Below, one piece after another: positions 28,026-34,143 of a stretch of DNA of 34,143 nt. The DNA comes from Actinomycetota bacterium (lineage in GTDB: Bacteria; Actinomycetota; Acidimicrobiia; Acidimicrobiales; Microtrichaceae): NCBI GenBank assembly GCA_016703525.1, contig JADJBW010000026.1, forward strand, positions 1 through 34,143. The letters are read 5' to 3'. How positions within the stretch are numbered: position 1 is the stretch's first letter; each line of letters opens with the position of its first letter. The notes beneath the pieces are model-generated. The model ran no database searches. It saw only the letters and a list, made by a program, of their open reading frames with translations, and had not been told where the DNA came from. Both the position numbers and the translations under genes were made by a program.

Positions 28026-29485
28026 ATACCAGACCGGAGCCGAAGCGGGATCGGTGGGGGCGCTACTTGCTGCCTGTGCCTGGGCAGTTGAAGCCCGTCG
28101 CGCATACGAGGGTCACCACGCTCGTGAAAGCGCTCGACGACACGAGCAACCTGGAGAAGTGGGCGTGCCGCATGACGGCGCTCGGGCTCGCTGAGCGTGC
28201 CGACCTGCGCGCCCTGGTCGCGTCGCACCGCGACGACAAGGCGGCGCTCAACCGTGTCGTCGACCAGGCGAAGGAGGCTGCGCGCAGCGGCGCCGGGGCG
28301 AACACAGGGACGGCGCTGCACCGGTTCGCCGAGCTGGTCGACGCCGGGATGGATGTCGACCTCGGCGAGTGGGCGGACGACATCGCCGCCTACCGGCGCA
28401 CGCTCGACGATGCAGGGGTGCGGATTCTCCCCGAGATGATGGAGCGGATCATCCGCGTGCCGGGGCTCCAGGTCGCGGGGACGTTTGACCGGCTCGTGGA
28501 GGTCGGCGGGCGACGGTACATCGCGGACATCAAGACCGGATCGATCGAGTGGGCGCACCTGGCGATAGCGGCGCAGCTCGCGTGCTACGCGCATGGTGAG
28601 GTGTGGGACGGCGGCGACGGGTACGAGTCCCTCGGTGAGGTCGACCAGACTCGGGGGCTCATCATCCACCTGCCTGCGGGCAAGGCTGAGTGCTCGCTCC
28701 ACTGGGCCGACCTGTCGGCCGGGTGGGAGGCGGCGCAGCTGTGTGCGACGGTGCGCGGGTGGCGCGCCCGTGGGCGTGACGGGTCCCTAGTGAGCGCGTT
28801 TGTCTCGCCGCCGGCGACGGCCGAGGTCCCTGCGGATCAGACGATCGAGCGGCGTGCCGAGTGGCTGCGTGACCGCATTGCCAGCTTGCCGGCGGGCGGG
28901 GCCGAGATGCTGGTCGCAGCATGGCCGGAGGGTGTTGCGCAGGGGCGGGATGCCCGGCGCACGCACGCCGACATCGACGCCATCGCGGCGGCGATTGACC
29001 GCGTCGAGGCGCAGACTGCTGCGGCGTTCACGCCTGGTGACCCGACCCTAGTGCCGGTGCCCGAGCCGACGCCGGTCCCTGAGCCGCACGCGGCGCCGCG
29101 TGCGGGGCGGATCGACGATGTGACATACGCGGGCCTCGCCCAGCGGTTCGCCCAGCACCCAGCGAGGCAGGTCGTGGAAGTGTGGGCCGCTGAGGCTCAG
29201 GCGGCGGGCGCCTCGCTGAGCATTGCCCAGCAGCGCACCGTTGACCAGGCGGCGCGGTTCTCGGCGGCGCTCGCTGCGGCGGTGCATGGCGACGAGGCGG
29301 CGCGGGATCTGCTCGGCGTCGTCATGGGCGAAGCGCTCCAGCAGAGCGTGTCGACGGGCGTGGCTCTTGCCGCGCTGACCGCGGCCGAGGCGGACGCCCT
29401 GCGCGACATGGCGCGGGCCCTCTCCGAGGGTCGACTCACCTACCAGCTCTCTGCCGATGGCCGCCCGATGGCCGCTATCGCCTGA
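28022..29485 (+). CDS. RecB/Cas4-like PD-(D/E)XK nuclease
   Basis: The ATG follows TGGAGGG and a CA-rich leader. In the 487-residue product the nuclease signatures are TGTALHRFAEL (His100), Glu138 in LPEMMERII, GTFDRLVEV (Asp156), YIADIKTG (Asp169 and Lys171) and AAQLACYAHG (Gln185, Tyr189). These fit the RecB/Cas4-like exonuclease family. The remaining C-terminal part has a Pro/Glu-rich linker (VPVPEPTPVPEPHAAP) and a helical domain of unknown role. It is followed by an OB-like gene and the prim-pol/helicase gene, so a recombination or end-processing role in replication is likely. Confidence 0.75.
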   Translation: MNTRPEPKRDRWGRYLLPVPGQLKPVAHTRVTTLVKALDDTSNLEKWACRMTALGLAERADLRALVASHRDDKAALNRVVDQAKEAARSGAGANTGTALHRFAELVDAGMDVDLGEWADDIAAYRRTLDDAGVRILPEMMERIIRVPGLQVAGTFDRLVEVGGRRYIADIKTGSIEWAHLAIAAQLACYAHGEVWDGGDGYESLGEVDQTRGLIIHLPAGKAECSLHWADLSAGWEAAQLCATVRGWRARGRDGSLVSAFVSPPATAEVPADQTIERRAEWLRDRIASLPAGGAEMLVAAWPEGVAQGRDARRTHADIDAIAAAIDRVEAQTAAAFTPGDPTLVPVPEPTPVPEPHAAPRAGRIDDVTYAGLAQRFAQHPARQVVEVWAAEAQAAGASLSIAQQRTVDQAARFSAALAAAVHGDEAARDLLGVVMGEALQQSVSTGVALAALTAAEADALRDMARALSEGRLTYQLSADGRPMAAIA

Positions 29486-29517
29486 GACCAACAAACACCA
29501 TCAACAGGAGACTGAAC

Positions 29518-30009
29518 ATGTCATTTGCAGACAGCATCAACGATCAGGCCCAGCGGCTCGGCGGGAAGTGGGTGAAGCTCGCCGAGACCGGCGACACCAT
29601 CGTTGGCGACCTCGTCGACATCGAGGAGCGTGTCAAGAGCTTCGACGGGGAGGTCGTGCTTTCCCGGAAGTCGGGGCTGCCGCGCACGGAGTGGGTCATC
29701 ACGCTCGCGACCGATCTGCGCGATCCCGGCGACGCGACCGACGACGGCGTGCGCAAGGTCGCCGCCGCCGAGAGCCTGCAACGAGCGATCAAGGCACACC
29801 TGCGCGATAGCGGCCAGCGGTTCCCCTCCTCGTGGGGTGGCCGCATGGCCATCGCGGTGAAGGTGGGCCGGCCGTCGCCGACCTCGCAGGTCGAGGAATG
29901 GTCGATCGCCTACCGGGCACCGACCGGTGCCGATGCTCTGAACGCTCAGCTCGATCAGCCGGTGCCGACGCCGACCGCTCCGGCGGTTGACGCGTCGGCA
30001 CTCGTCTGA
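29518..30009 (+). CDS. OB-fold-like, possible single-strand DNA-binding protein
   Basis: The ATG has CAGGAG about ten bases upstream. The 163-residue product begins MSFADSINDQAQRLGGKWVK and carries a five-strand-like core: TIVGDLVDIEERVKSFDGEV, EWVITLATDLRDPGDATDDG, then RMAIAVKVGRPSPTSQVEEW. A Pro/Ala-rich acidic-free tail follows. The order resembles phage OB-fold proteins found next to Cas4-like nucleases and primases, many of which bind single-stranded DNA. Identity as an SSB is not proven. Confidence 0.55.
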   Translation: MSFADSINDQAQRLGGKWVKLAETGDTIVGDLVDIEERVKSFDGEVVLSRKSGLPRTEWVITLATDLRDPGDATDDGVRKVAAAESLQRAIKAHLRDSGQRFPSSWGGRMAIAVKVGRPSPTSQVEEWSIAYRAPTGADALNAQLDQPVPTPTAPAVDASALV

Positions 30010-30074
30010 GCGAGCGGGGTGGGGGGGTGTCAGCGGGGTAGGCCCGCCGGCGGTTCGCGACCGCGGCACCCACG

Positions 30075-32414
30075 ATGAGGGACGACACTGAAGACAAGGT
30101 ATTGAGGTGTGCTCTGCTGTGCGCGTCGGTGGGGCTGCGGGTGATCCCGATCACCCCTGGACGCAAGCACCCGCCGATCGCCGCGTGGCAGGACGCCGCG
30201 ACGGTGGACGCGTGGACCATCCGCGGGTGGTGGGAGGGCCCGTACGCCGACCACGGGGTCGGGCTGGCTCTCGGCGCGCTCGATGATCTGACGGCGCACA
30301 CGCGGTGGGTGTTCGCGGTCGATATCGACCGCCACGAGGTTGATGGTGAGGAGGAGTGGGCAGCCCTGTGCGCTGAGCACGGTGACCCGCCGGAGACGGT
30401 TGAGGCTGTGACGGGGGGCGGGGGGCGGCACCTGCTGTTCGAGGCGCCGCACGAGGTGCGCAACGGGCGCTTGGCGCCGGGGGTGGACATTCGTGGCGCG
30501 GGCGGTCAGATCGTGGTGGAGCCGTCGATTCATCCGACGACCGGCCAGCCGTACGCGTGGGTGGATGGGTTGGCGCCGTGGGAATGCGGGATCGCCGCGG
30601 CGCCGGGCTGGCTCATCGAGGCCCTTGCCCGCCCTGTCATCGCCGAGCGTTCGTCGTCGGTGGCTGTCGGCGTCGGTGATCGACCCGGCGACCGTTGGGC
30701 GGCCGCCACGAGCTGGGCGACTTTGCTGGAGCGGGACGGGTGGACGTTGCACCACGTGGACCGCTCCGGGGAGCATCACTGGACCCGCCCAGGTAAGGAC
30801 ACGCGCGACGGGACATCCGCGACGACGGACTACGGCGGCGCCGACCTACTCAAAGTGTTCACCTCGTCGCTCGGGGGAATGGGGTTGGAACCCGAGGCGA
30901 CATACTCGCGGCTGGGGTATCTGGCGGCTACCCGCTTCAGCGGTGACCACTCAGCGGCGGCCCGCTGGTTGGCTGCCCAAGGCTGGGGCACGCCCGAGGC
31001 GGGAGCGGGTGTCGACCTCGCGGATCTCGTCGAGGCACCGCTCCCGCCGATCGAGGCCGCACCCGGTCCATCGGATGAGGGGTGGCCGATCGCGAGCTCG
31101 GAGGATATCGACGCGATCTTGAGCGGTGAGTGGGTCCCGCCGACGCCGTCGCTCTTGCGGAGGTCAGACGGTGCCGGGCTGCTCTACCCGGGCAAGGTGC
31201 ATTCCTTGGCCGGCGAGCCCGGCGGAGGAAAGACGTGGGTCGCCTTGATGGCGGCGGCGCAGGTCCTCGCCGATGGCGGGAGTGTGCTGTGGTTGGACTG
31301 GGAGGACCGGCTCGACACGGCGGTGCGTCGCCTGATGCAGCTCGGCGTCAAGCCCGACGCGCTCCGCGGGGGCCGGTTCGCGTACGCCGAGCCAACCTTC
31401 GCTGTTGTCGGCGGCGGGCTGCCGCGCAACGTGGCTGACGTGTCGGACGGGTGTGCTCTGGTCGTGCTCGACTCGATGGGTGAGGCGCTCGCCCACTCGA
31501 TGCTGGACCAGAACTCGGACGGCGAGGTCGCGACGTGGATGGCGCGCACGGCGCGTCGGCTGGCTGATGGTGGGGCAGCGGTGCTGATCCTCGACCATGT
31601 GGTGAAGGACAGTGAGGCGCGGGGCCGGTGGGCGATCGGGTCGCAGCGGAAGCTGGCGGCGATCGATGGGGCGGCCTACGGGTTGGTGACGTCGCAGGCG
31701 TTCACCCGCGACGCTCCGGGCCGCGCTGCCGTGAAGTGCTCCAAAGATCGCGGCGGCAACTATCAGGCTGGCGCGACGGTCGCCGAGATCGTGATGGCGC
31801 CGGATGGCGCTGGCGGGGTCCGGGTGGTCGTGCGCCCGCCCGACGTGGACATGTCTGGGACGCCGTTGCTCACTGAGTTGATGGAGCGGGTGTCTCGATA
31901 CCTTGAGCAGGTCGGAGAGATGGGCGCCTCTGGTCGCATGATCGAGGGCGGGGTGCGGGGGCGTGGCGAGTCGGTCCGGACGGCGCTGCGTCAGCTCGTC
32001 GACCTCGGGTTTGCGGAGCGTGTCGGGGAGGGGCGCGCGGCGTCGTACGTGTCGCTGGCCGACTACCGCGACGATCTCGCGTCGGTGACCGACGACACGA
32101 AAAGCATTGAAATTCGGAATCGCGTCCATCGCGTCCCACCGCGTCCCGACGATCGGGACGCGAAAGGGAATGACACGAAAAGCACTGAAATTCGGAATCG
32201 CGTCCATCGCGTCCCACCGCGTCCCGACGATCGGGACGCGGTGGACGCGACCCCCCCGAACCGCGTCCCCTCCCCTACGGGGGACGCGGTCGGGGGCGGC
32301 GTCCCATCCGGGGCGAAGTCAACACCCCCAAACGACGCGGACGCGGACGCGGTAGGCGTGGGAGCTCATCCCGGCCATCCCGTCCACCGCGTCCCACTCG
32401 TCCCACTCGTCTGA
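30075..32414 (+). CDS. bifunctional primase-polymerase / RepA-like helicase
   Basis: The 779-residue product starts with an archaeo-eukaryotic-type prim-pol domain. It has WVFAVDIDRH (Asp83, Asp85), VTGGGGRHLLFEAP (His119) and GVDIRGAGGQIVVEPS (Asp138). A linker leads to a RecA-fold ATPase with Walker A GEPGGGKT (residues 380-387) and Walker B-like ALVVLDSMGE. A C-terminal winged helix follows (ASGRMIEGGVRGRGESVRTA). The last about 105 residues are low complexity, with a 26-residue tandem duplication (IEIRNRVHRVPPRPDDRD). This end is encoded by repeat- and palindrome-rich DNA. The protein should both prime and unwind DNA at the origin. A 65-base gap precedes it. Confidence 0.85.
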   Translation: MRDDTEDKVLRCALLCASVGLRVIPITPGRKHPPIAAWQDAATVDAWTIRGWWEGPYADHGVGLALGALDDLTAHTRWVFAVDIDRHEVDGEEEWAALCAEHGDPPETVEAVTGGGGRHLLFEAPHEVRNGRLAPGVDIRGAGGQIVVEPSIHPTTGQPYAWVDGLAPWECGIAAAPGWLIEALARPVIAERSSSVAVGVGDRPGDRWAAATSWATLLERDGWTLHHVDRSGEHHWTRPGKDTRDGTSATTDYGGADLLKVFTSSLGGMGLEPEATYSRLGYLAATRFSGDHSAAARWLAAQGWGTPEAGAGVDLADLVEAPLPPIEAAPGPSDEGWPIASSEDIDAILSGEWVPPTPSLLRRSDGAGLLYPGKVHSLAGEPGGGKTWVALMAAAQVLADGGSVLWLDWEDRLDTAVRRLMQLGVKPDALRGGRFAYAEPTFAVVGGGLPRNVADVSDGCALVVLDSMGEALAHSMLDQNSDGEVATWMARTARRLADGGAAVLILDHVVKDSEARGRWAIGSQRKLAAIDGAAYGLVTSQAFTRDAPGRAAVKCSKDRGGNYQAGATVAEIVMAPDGAGGVRVVVRPPDVDMSGTPLLTELMERVSRYLEQVGEMGASGRMIEGGVRGRGESVRTALRQLVDLGFAERVGEGRAASYVSLADYRDDLASVTDDTKSIEIRNRVHRVPPRPDDRDAKGNDTKSTEIRNRVHRVPPRPDDRDAVDATPPNRVPSPTGDAVGGGVPSGAKSTPPNDADADAVGVGAHPGHPVHRVPLVPLV
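32094..32240 (+). repeat. 78-bp tandem duplication with AT-rich core
   Basis: Bases 32094-32162 and 32172-32240 match at 68 of 69 positions, with nine bases between. Each copy has an AT-rich part (GAAAAGCATTGAAATTCGGA, second copy CACTG) followed by three GCGTCC units and an inverted repeat. The period is a multiple of three, so the gene stays open. Confidence 0.85.
32140..32290. repeat. cluster of three GCGTCCC palindromes
   Basis: CGCGTCCCGA-CGA-TCGGGACGCG occurs at 32140-32162 and again at 32218-32240. ACCGCGTCCCC pairs with GGGGACGCGGT around a 9-base loop at 32260-32290. Further GCGTCC/GTCCC units run to 32410. This is a candidate iteron-type origin or strong regulatory site. Confidence 0.7.
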
Positions 32415-32447
32415 CCACCACGACCGCGCCAACCTCGGAGGGAACCC

Positions 32448-33113
32448 ATGACCACCATGACCACCACGACCGCACACCCGATCACAGCTATCGACCCGCA
32501 TCGCCGGACGAACGCCGCGGCGATCGTCGACGCGGCGTCCCTCGGCTGGATCGGCGATCGCGTCCTCGACGCAACGCACAACCTCGGCCGGTTCTGGCGC
32601 CAGTGGTCGCCGCCGGACCTCGTGCGCTGCGACCTCGACCCCGACGGGGCGCTGACCGCGGCGGGGCTGATCGACCTGCGCTGCGATGTGCGCGACCTCC
32701 CGTTCGCGGCGGAGGCGTTCGACACCGCGGTGCTCGACCCGCCGTACAAGCTCAACGGCACCGGCGGGAGCTGCGCCGAGGACGCCGGGTACGGCGTGGC
32801 CGACGGCTGGACCGATCGTGGCGACCTGTACCGACTCGGGCTCGCCGAGTGCGCCCGCGTCACTCGGCGAGGCGGCACGGTGCTCGTGAAGTGCCAGGAC
32901 CAGATCGCGGGCGGCCGGTACCGGCCGCAGTCGGCCGACGTGCTCGACATCGCTGCTGGCCTCGGGCTCGTACCACTCGGGGTGCTCCACGTGCTCGGCG
33001 TCACCAGGCCGCAGCCGTCGGGGCGTCCGCAGCGCTCCCCGCGCAATACTTCGTCGCAGTTGCTGGCTTTCCGCCGGCCGCGCTCGATCACCACCACCGG
33101 AGGGACCCGATGA
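32448..33113 (+). CDS. second DNA methyltransferase-like protein
   Basis: The ATG follows GGAGGGAA and a CA-rich leader. In the 221-residue product VLDATHNLGRFWRQW (about residues 39-53) takes the place of motif I without the usual glycines. CDLDPDG follows, then VLDPPYKLNG with DPPY at 97-100. GRGGTVLVKCQDQIAGGRYR-type sequence (RRGGTVLVKCQDQI) is the later motif strand. The fold is that of a Rossmann methyltransferase with an N6-adenine/N4-cytosine active site. The odd motif I may mean altered cofactor binding. It ends 4 bases into the next gene and sits on the other side of the replication module from the first methyltransferase. Confidence 0.75.
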   Translation: MTTMTTTTAHPITAIDPHRRTNAAAIVDAASLGWIGDRVLDATHNLGRFWRQWSPPDLVRCDLDPDGALTAAGLIDLRCDVRDLPFAAEAFDTAVLDPPYKLNGTGGSCAEDAGYGVADGWTDRGDLYRLGLAECARVTRRGGTVLVKCQDQIAGGRYRPQSADVLDIAAGLGLVPLGVLHVLGVTRPQPSGRPQRSPRNTSSQLLAFRRPRSITTTGGTR

Positions 33114-33724
33114 CCACCACACCAGCGATGCAACGGATGGCCGACGACCTGGAGCACCTGCGCTCGGCCGTGGCGGGCGGCGACTGGCTCGCGGCTGAGC
33201 GCAGGTGCAGGGAGTGGGCCCAGGGCCCCCGTAGTGGCCTCAGCGGGGCTGGCGGGTCCGCGTCGGGGGTAAGCGACCCGACAGGGTCGGCGGCGACAGA
33301 CAGGGCCTTCGGGGGGGCTCCGAGCCCGGATGAGTTCTCGCGAGCGCTGATGGCGCTCGCCCGTGCAGCCTCGTCGGCTGTCGAGCTCCTGGGGCGGGCT
33401 CAGCCCGGTGAGCGGGTGCAGCGGGAGGCGGGGCTCGATCTGCAGGCCGCCAACGGCGCGGGCCGCGGCGTGTGCGAGGTGTGCGAGGAGGCCGGCGCCT
33501 TCCCGGCCGTCGTGGTCCTGCGCCCCATCCCGCAGGACCGCGAGACGATGGCCGAGGACCCCGCGCCGTGGCGGGTGTGCGAGGCGTGCCGGTCGTCGTG
33601 GCGGCGCTCGGACCTGTCCCGGTCGGACTGGCGTGCCGAGCGTGTCGAGCGCCTGCGCATGGGTGGGATCACCCACGAATCGGGGTTGACCCACGCGACC
33701 CAACCCGATATCGTGCCAATTTGA
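33110..33724 (+). CDS. hypothetical protein with C-terminal zinc ribbon (204 aa)
   Basis: The ATG overlaps the methyltransferase stop and has GGAGGGA upstream. An N-terminal helix (MQRMADDLEHLRSAVAGGDW) and a disordered Gly/Ser middle precede a helical stretch and a zinc ribbon: Cys122 and Cys125 (GVCEVCEE), Cys157 and Cys160 (VCEACRSSW). The end is basic (RSDWRAERVERLRMGG). The pattern fits a nucleic-acid-binding protein. No family is recognised. Confidence 0.55.
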   Translation: MTTTPAMQRMADDLEHLRSAVAGGDWLAAERRCREWAQGPRSGLSGAGGSASGVSDPTGSAATDRAFGGAPSPDEFSRALMALARAASSAVELLGRAQPGERVQREAGLDLQAANGAGRGVCEVCEEAGAFPAVVVLRPIPQDRETMAEDPAPWRVCEACRSSWRRSDLSRSDWRAERVERLRMGGITHESGLTHATQPDIVPI

Positions 33725-33727
33725 TAA

Positions 33728-33756
33728 GGGGTGTGACCTGTACGCAGGCGCACCCC
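33728..33756 (+). terminator. hairpin after the last early gene
   Basis: GGGGTGTG pairs with CGCACCCC (one G-U pair in RNA), and inside it CCTG-TACG-CAGG forms a second stem with a bulged A between. It lies three bases after the stop of the zinc-ribbon gene. There is no T-tract. Confidence 0.6.
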
Positions 33757-33816
33757 TCGCCGCGTCGGGGCGTCGGTTCCCTCCGCACCGGGCGCGGCCC
33801 GGACGTGGCGTGGTGT

Positions 33817-33882
33817 CGCGGGGCAGCTCGACCAGGACGAGCGCGCGAAGGCGAGATGTCGGTTCGATTCCGGCCCCCGCGG
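33817..33882 (+). ncRNA. tRNA-like element lacking a normal anticodon arm
   Basis: A 7-bp acceptor stem (33817-33823 with 33875-33881), a D-stem GCTC/GAGC (33826-33829 with 33839-33842) with a GG-containing loop, and a perfect T-arm (GTCGG-TTCGATT-CCGGC, 33858-33874) are in the right order and spacing. Only 15 bases lie between D-stem and T-stem, where about 23 are needed, so no proper anticodon arm can form. The acceptor can extend by two pairs, after which ACCA follows. It may be a decayed tRNA gene, a tRNA-mimic or an attachment-site remnant. The T-arm and acceptor resemble initiator tRNA. Confidence 0.5.
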
Positions 33883-33926
33883 CACCACGCACGCTCAACG
33901 ATCGGATCGAGTGGGGGTGCGTGCTA

Positions 33927-34143
33927 GTGGCTGGACCGCATCACCGTGGCGCGTATCCCCGGCAGGCAGCACGTGTGCGAGCGAGGGCGCAAGCCGACCC
34001 GACCACCCGGTGTCGCAGGTGCGGGGGCTTGGCCCGGCCCGGCGACCCATGGACCGCCGGGCACATCGTCGACGGGCAGGTCGGCGGGCGGCTGGCCCCC
34101 GAACACGCGTCCTGCAACTTCTCGGCTGGTGCCAGGCTCGGTA
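33927..34143 (+). CDS. HNH endonuclease, N-terminal part (cut by window end)
   Basis: The GTG at 33927 starts VAGPHHRGAYPRQAARVRAR; a GTG six bases upstream is an alternative. The visible 72 residues include TRCRRCGG (a CxxC pair), DPWTAGHIVDGQVGGRLAPE (the first His of the HNH core) and HASCNFSAGARLG (second His and the C-x-N end). This is the zinc-type HNH found in actinophages next to the terminase genes, where it helps packaging cleavage. The stop is beyond the window. Being the last gene here and the terminases near the left end fits a circular or permuted genome. Confidence 0.75.
   Translation, partial: MAGPHHRGAYPRQAARVRARAQADPTTRCRRCGGLARPGDPWTAGHIVDGQVGGRLAPEHASCNFSAGARLG

Noticed and set aside
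29518..30009. Beta-type recombinase (RecT/Erf) call for the gene after the Cas4-like nuclease
   Set aside because: No RecT, Erf or Sak motifs are visible. An OB-like pattern fits better.
33815..33887. Functional selenocysteine or initiator tRNA
   Set aside because: The extended acceptor and initiator-like T-arm are suggestive, but there is no anticodon arm and no TCA or CAT anticodon in place.

Overview
The window looks like most of the genome of a siphovirus (or a prophage of one) infecting a high-GC actinobacterium. Support comes from an HK97-type head module, a tail module with a frameshifted chaperone and an 858-residue tape measure, a WhiB-like gene, many GTG starts with 4-base stop/start overlaps, and two genes that look leaderless. 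No integrase, DNA polymerase I or mycolyl esterase (lysin B) is visible. The missing lysin B is compatible with a host that lacks a mycolate envelope, but that is inference. The last gene (HNH endonuclease) runs off the right edge, so the window is not closed.

Layout. (1) 1-1100: leftward and unlike the rest. It holds a small two-helix membrane protein gene, a strong 19-bp hairpin, a 5'-truncated relative of the membrane gene, and a fragment of an IS481-type transposase abutting that truncation. It may be host DNA or a degraded accessory end. (2) 1108-2028: paired operator-like repeats and a promoter, then four tiny genes. (3) 2050-8946: small and large terminase, portal, prohead protease, major capsid protein and head-tail connectors. 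(4) 9005-17974: major tail protein, tail assembly chaperone with a CCCAAAA slippery site, tape measure, distal tail protein, a hub-like protein with a PA14-like insert, and fibre-like proteins. (5) 18103-19645: lysis cassette (coiled-coil membrane protein, holin, M15 endolysin with a well-formed internal start) closed by a 14-bp hairpin plus T-tract. (6) 19711-20634: a TTGACA-N17-TAGAAG promoter driving an acidic protein and a zinc/tandem-HTH protein, ended by a hairpin. (7) 20882-26890: an XRE regulator with palindromic operators, then a long run of tightly overlapping small genes. Among them are a pentapeptide-repeat protein bounded by 19-bp direct repeats, an HTH/excisionase-like protein, an octapeptide-repeat protein, a PD-(D/E)XK resolvase-like gene with a frameshift at a G7 run, and a DUF6948-like gene overlapping a gene for a strictly alternating (Gly-X)46 protein. 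(8) 26887-33724: two DNA methyltransferases flanking a WhiB-like gene, a RecB/Cas4-like nuclease, an OB-like protein and a prim-pol/RepA-type helicase. The 3' end of the helicase gene is packed with tandem repeats and palindromes and could be the replication origin. (9) 33728-34143: terminator, a tRNA-like element without a normal anticodon arm, and the start of an HNH endonuclease gene.

The late genes (2050-19555) all read rightward and form one morphogenesis and lysis unit. The early genes downstream supply regulation, modification, recombination and replication initiation. The part most worth following is the set of low-complexity repeat proteins at 21214-26190, above all the DUF6948-like/(Gly-X) pair. 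I recall the same kind of pair from phages of unrelated bacteria, and its function is unknown.
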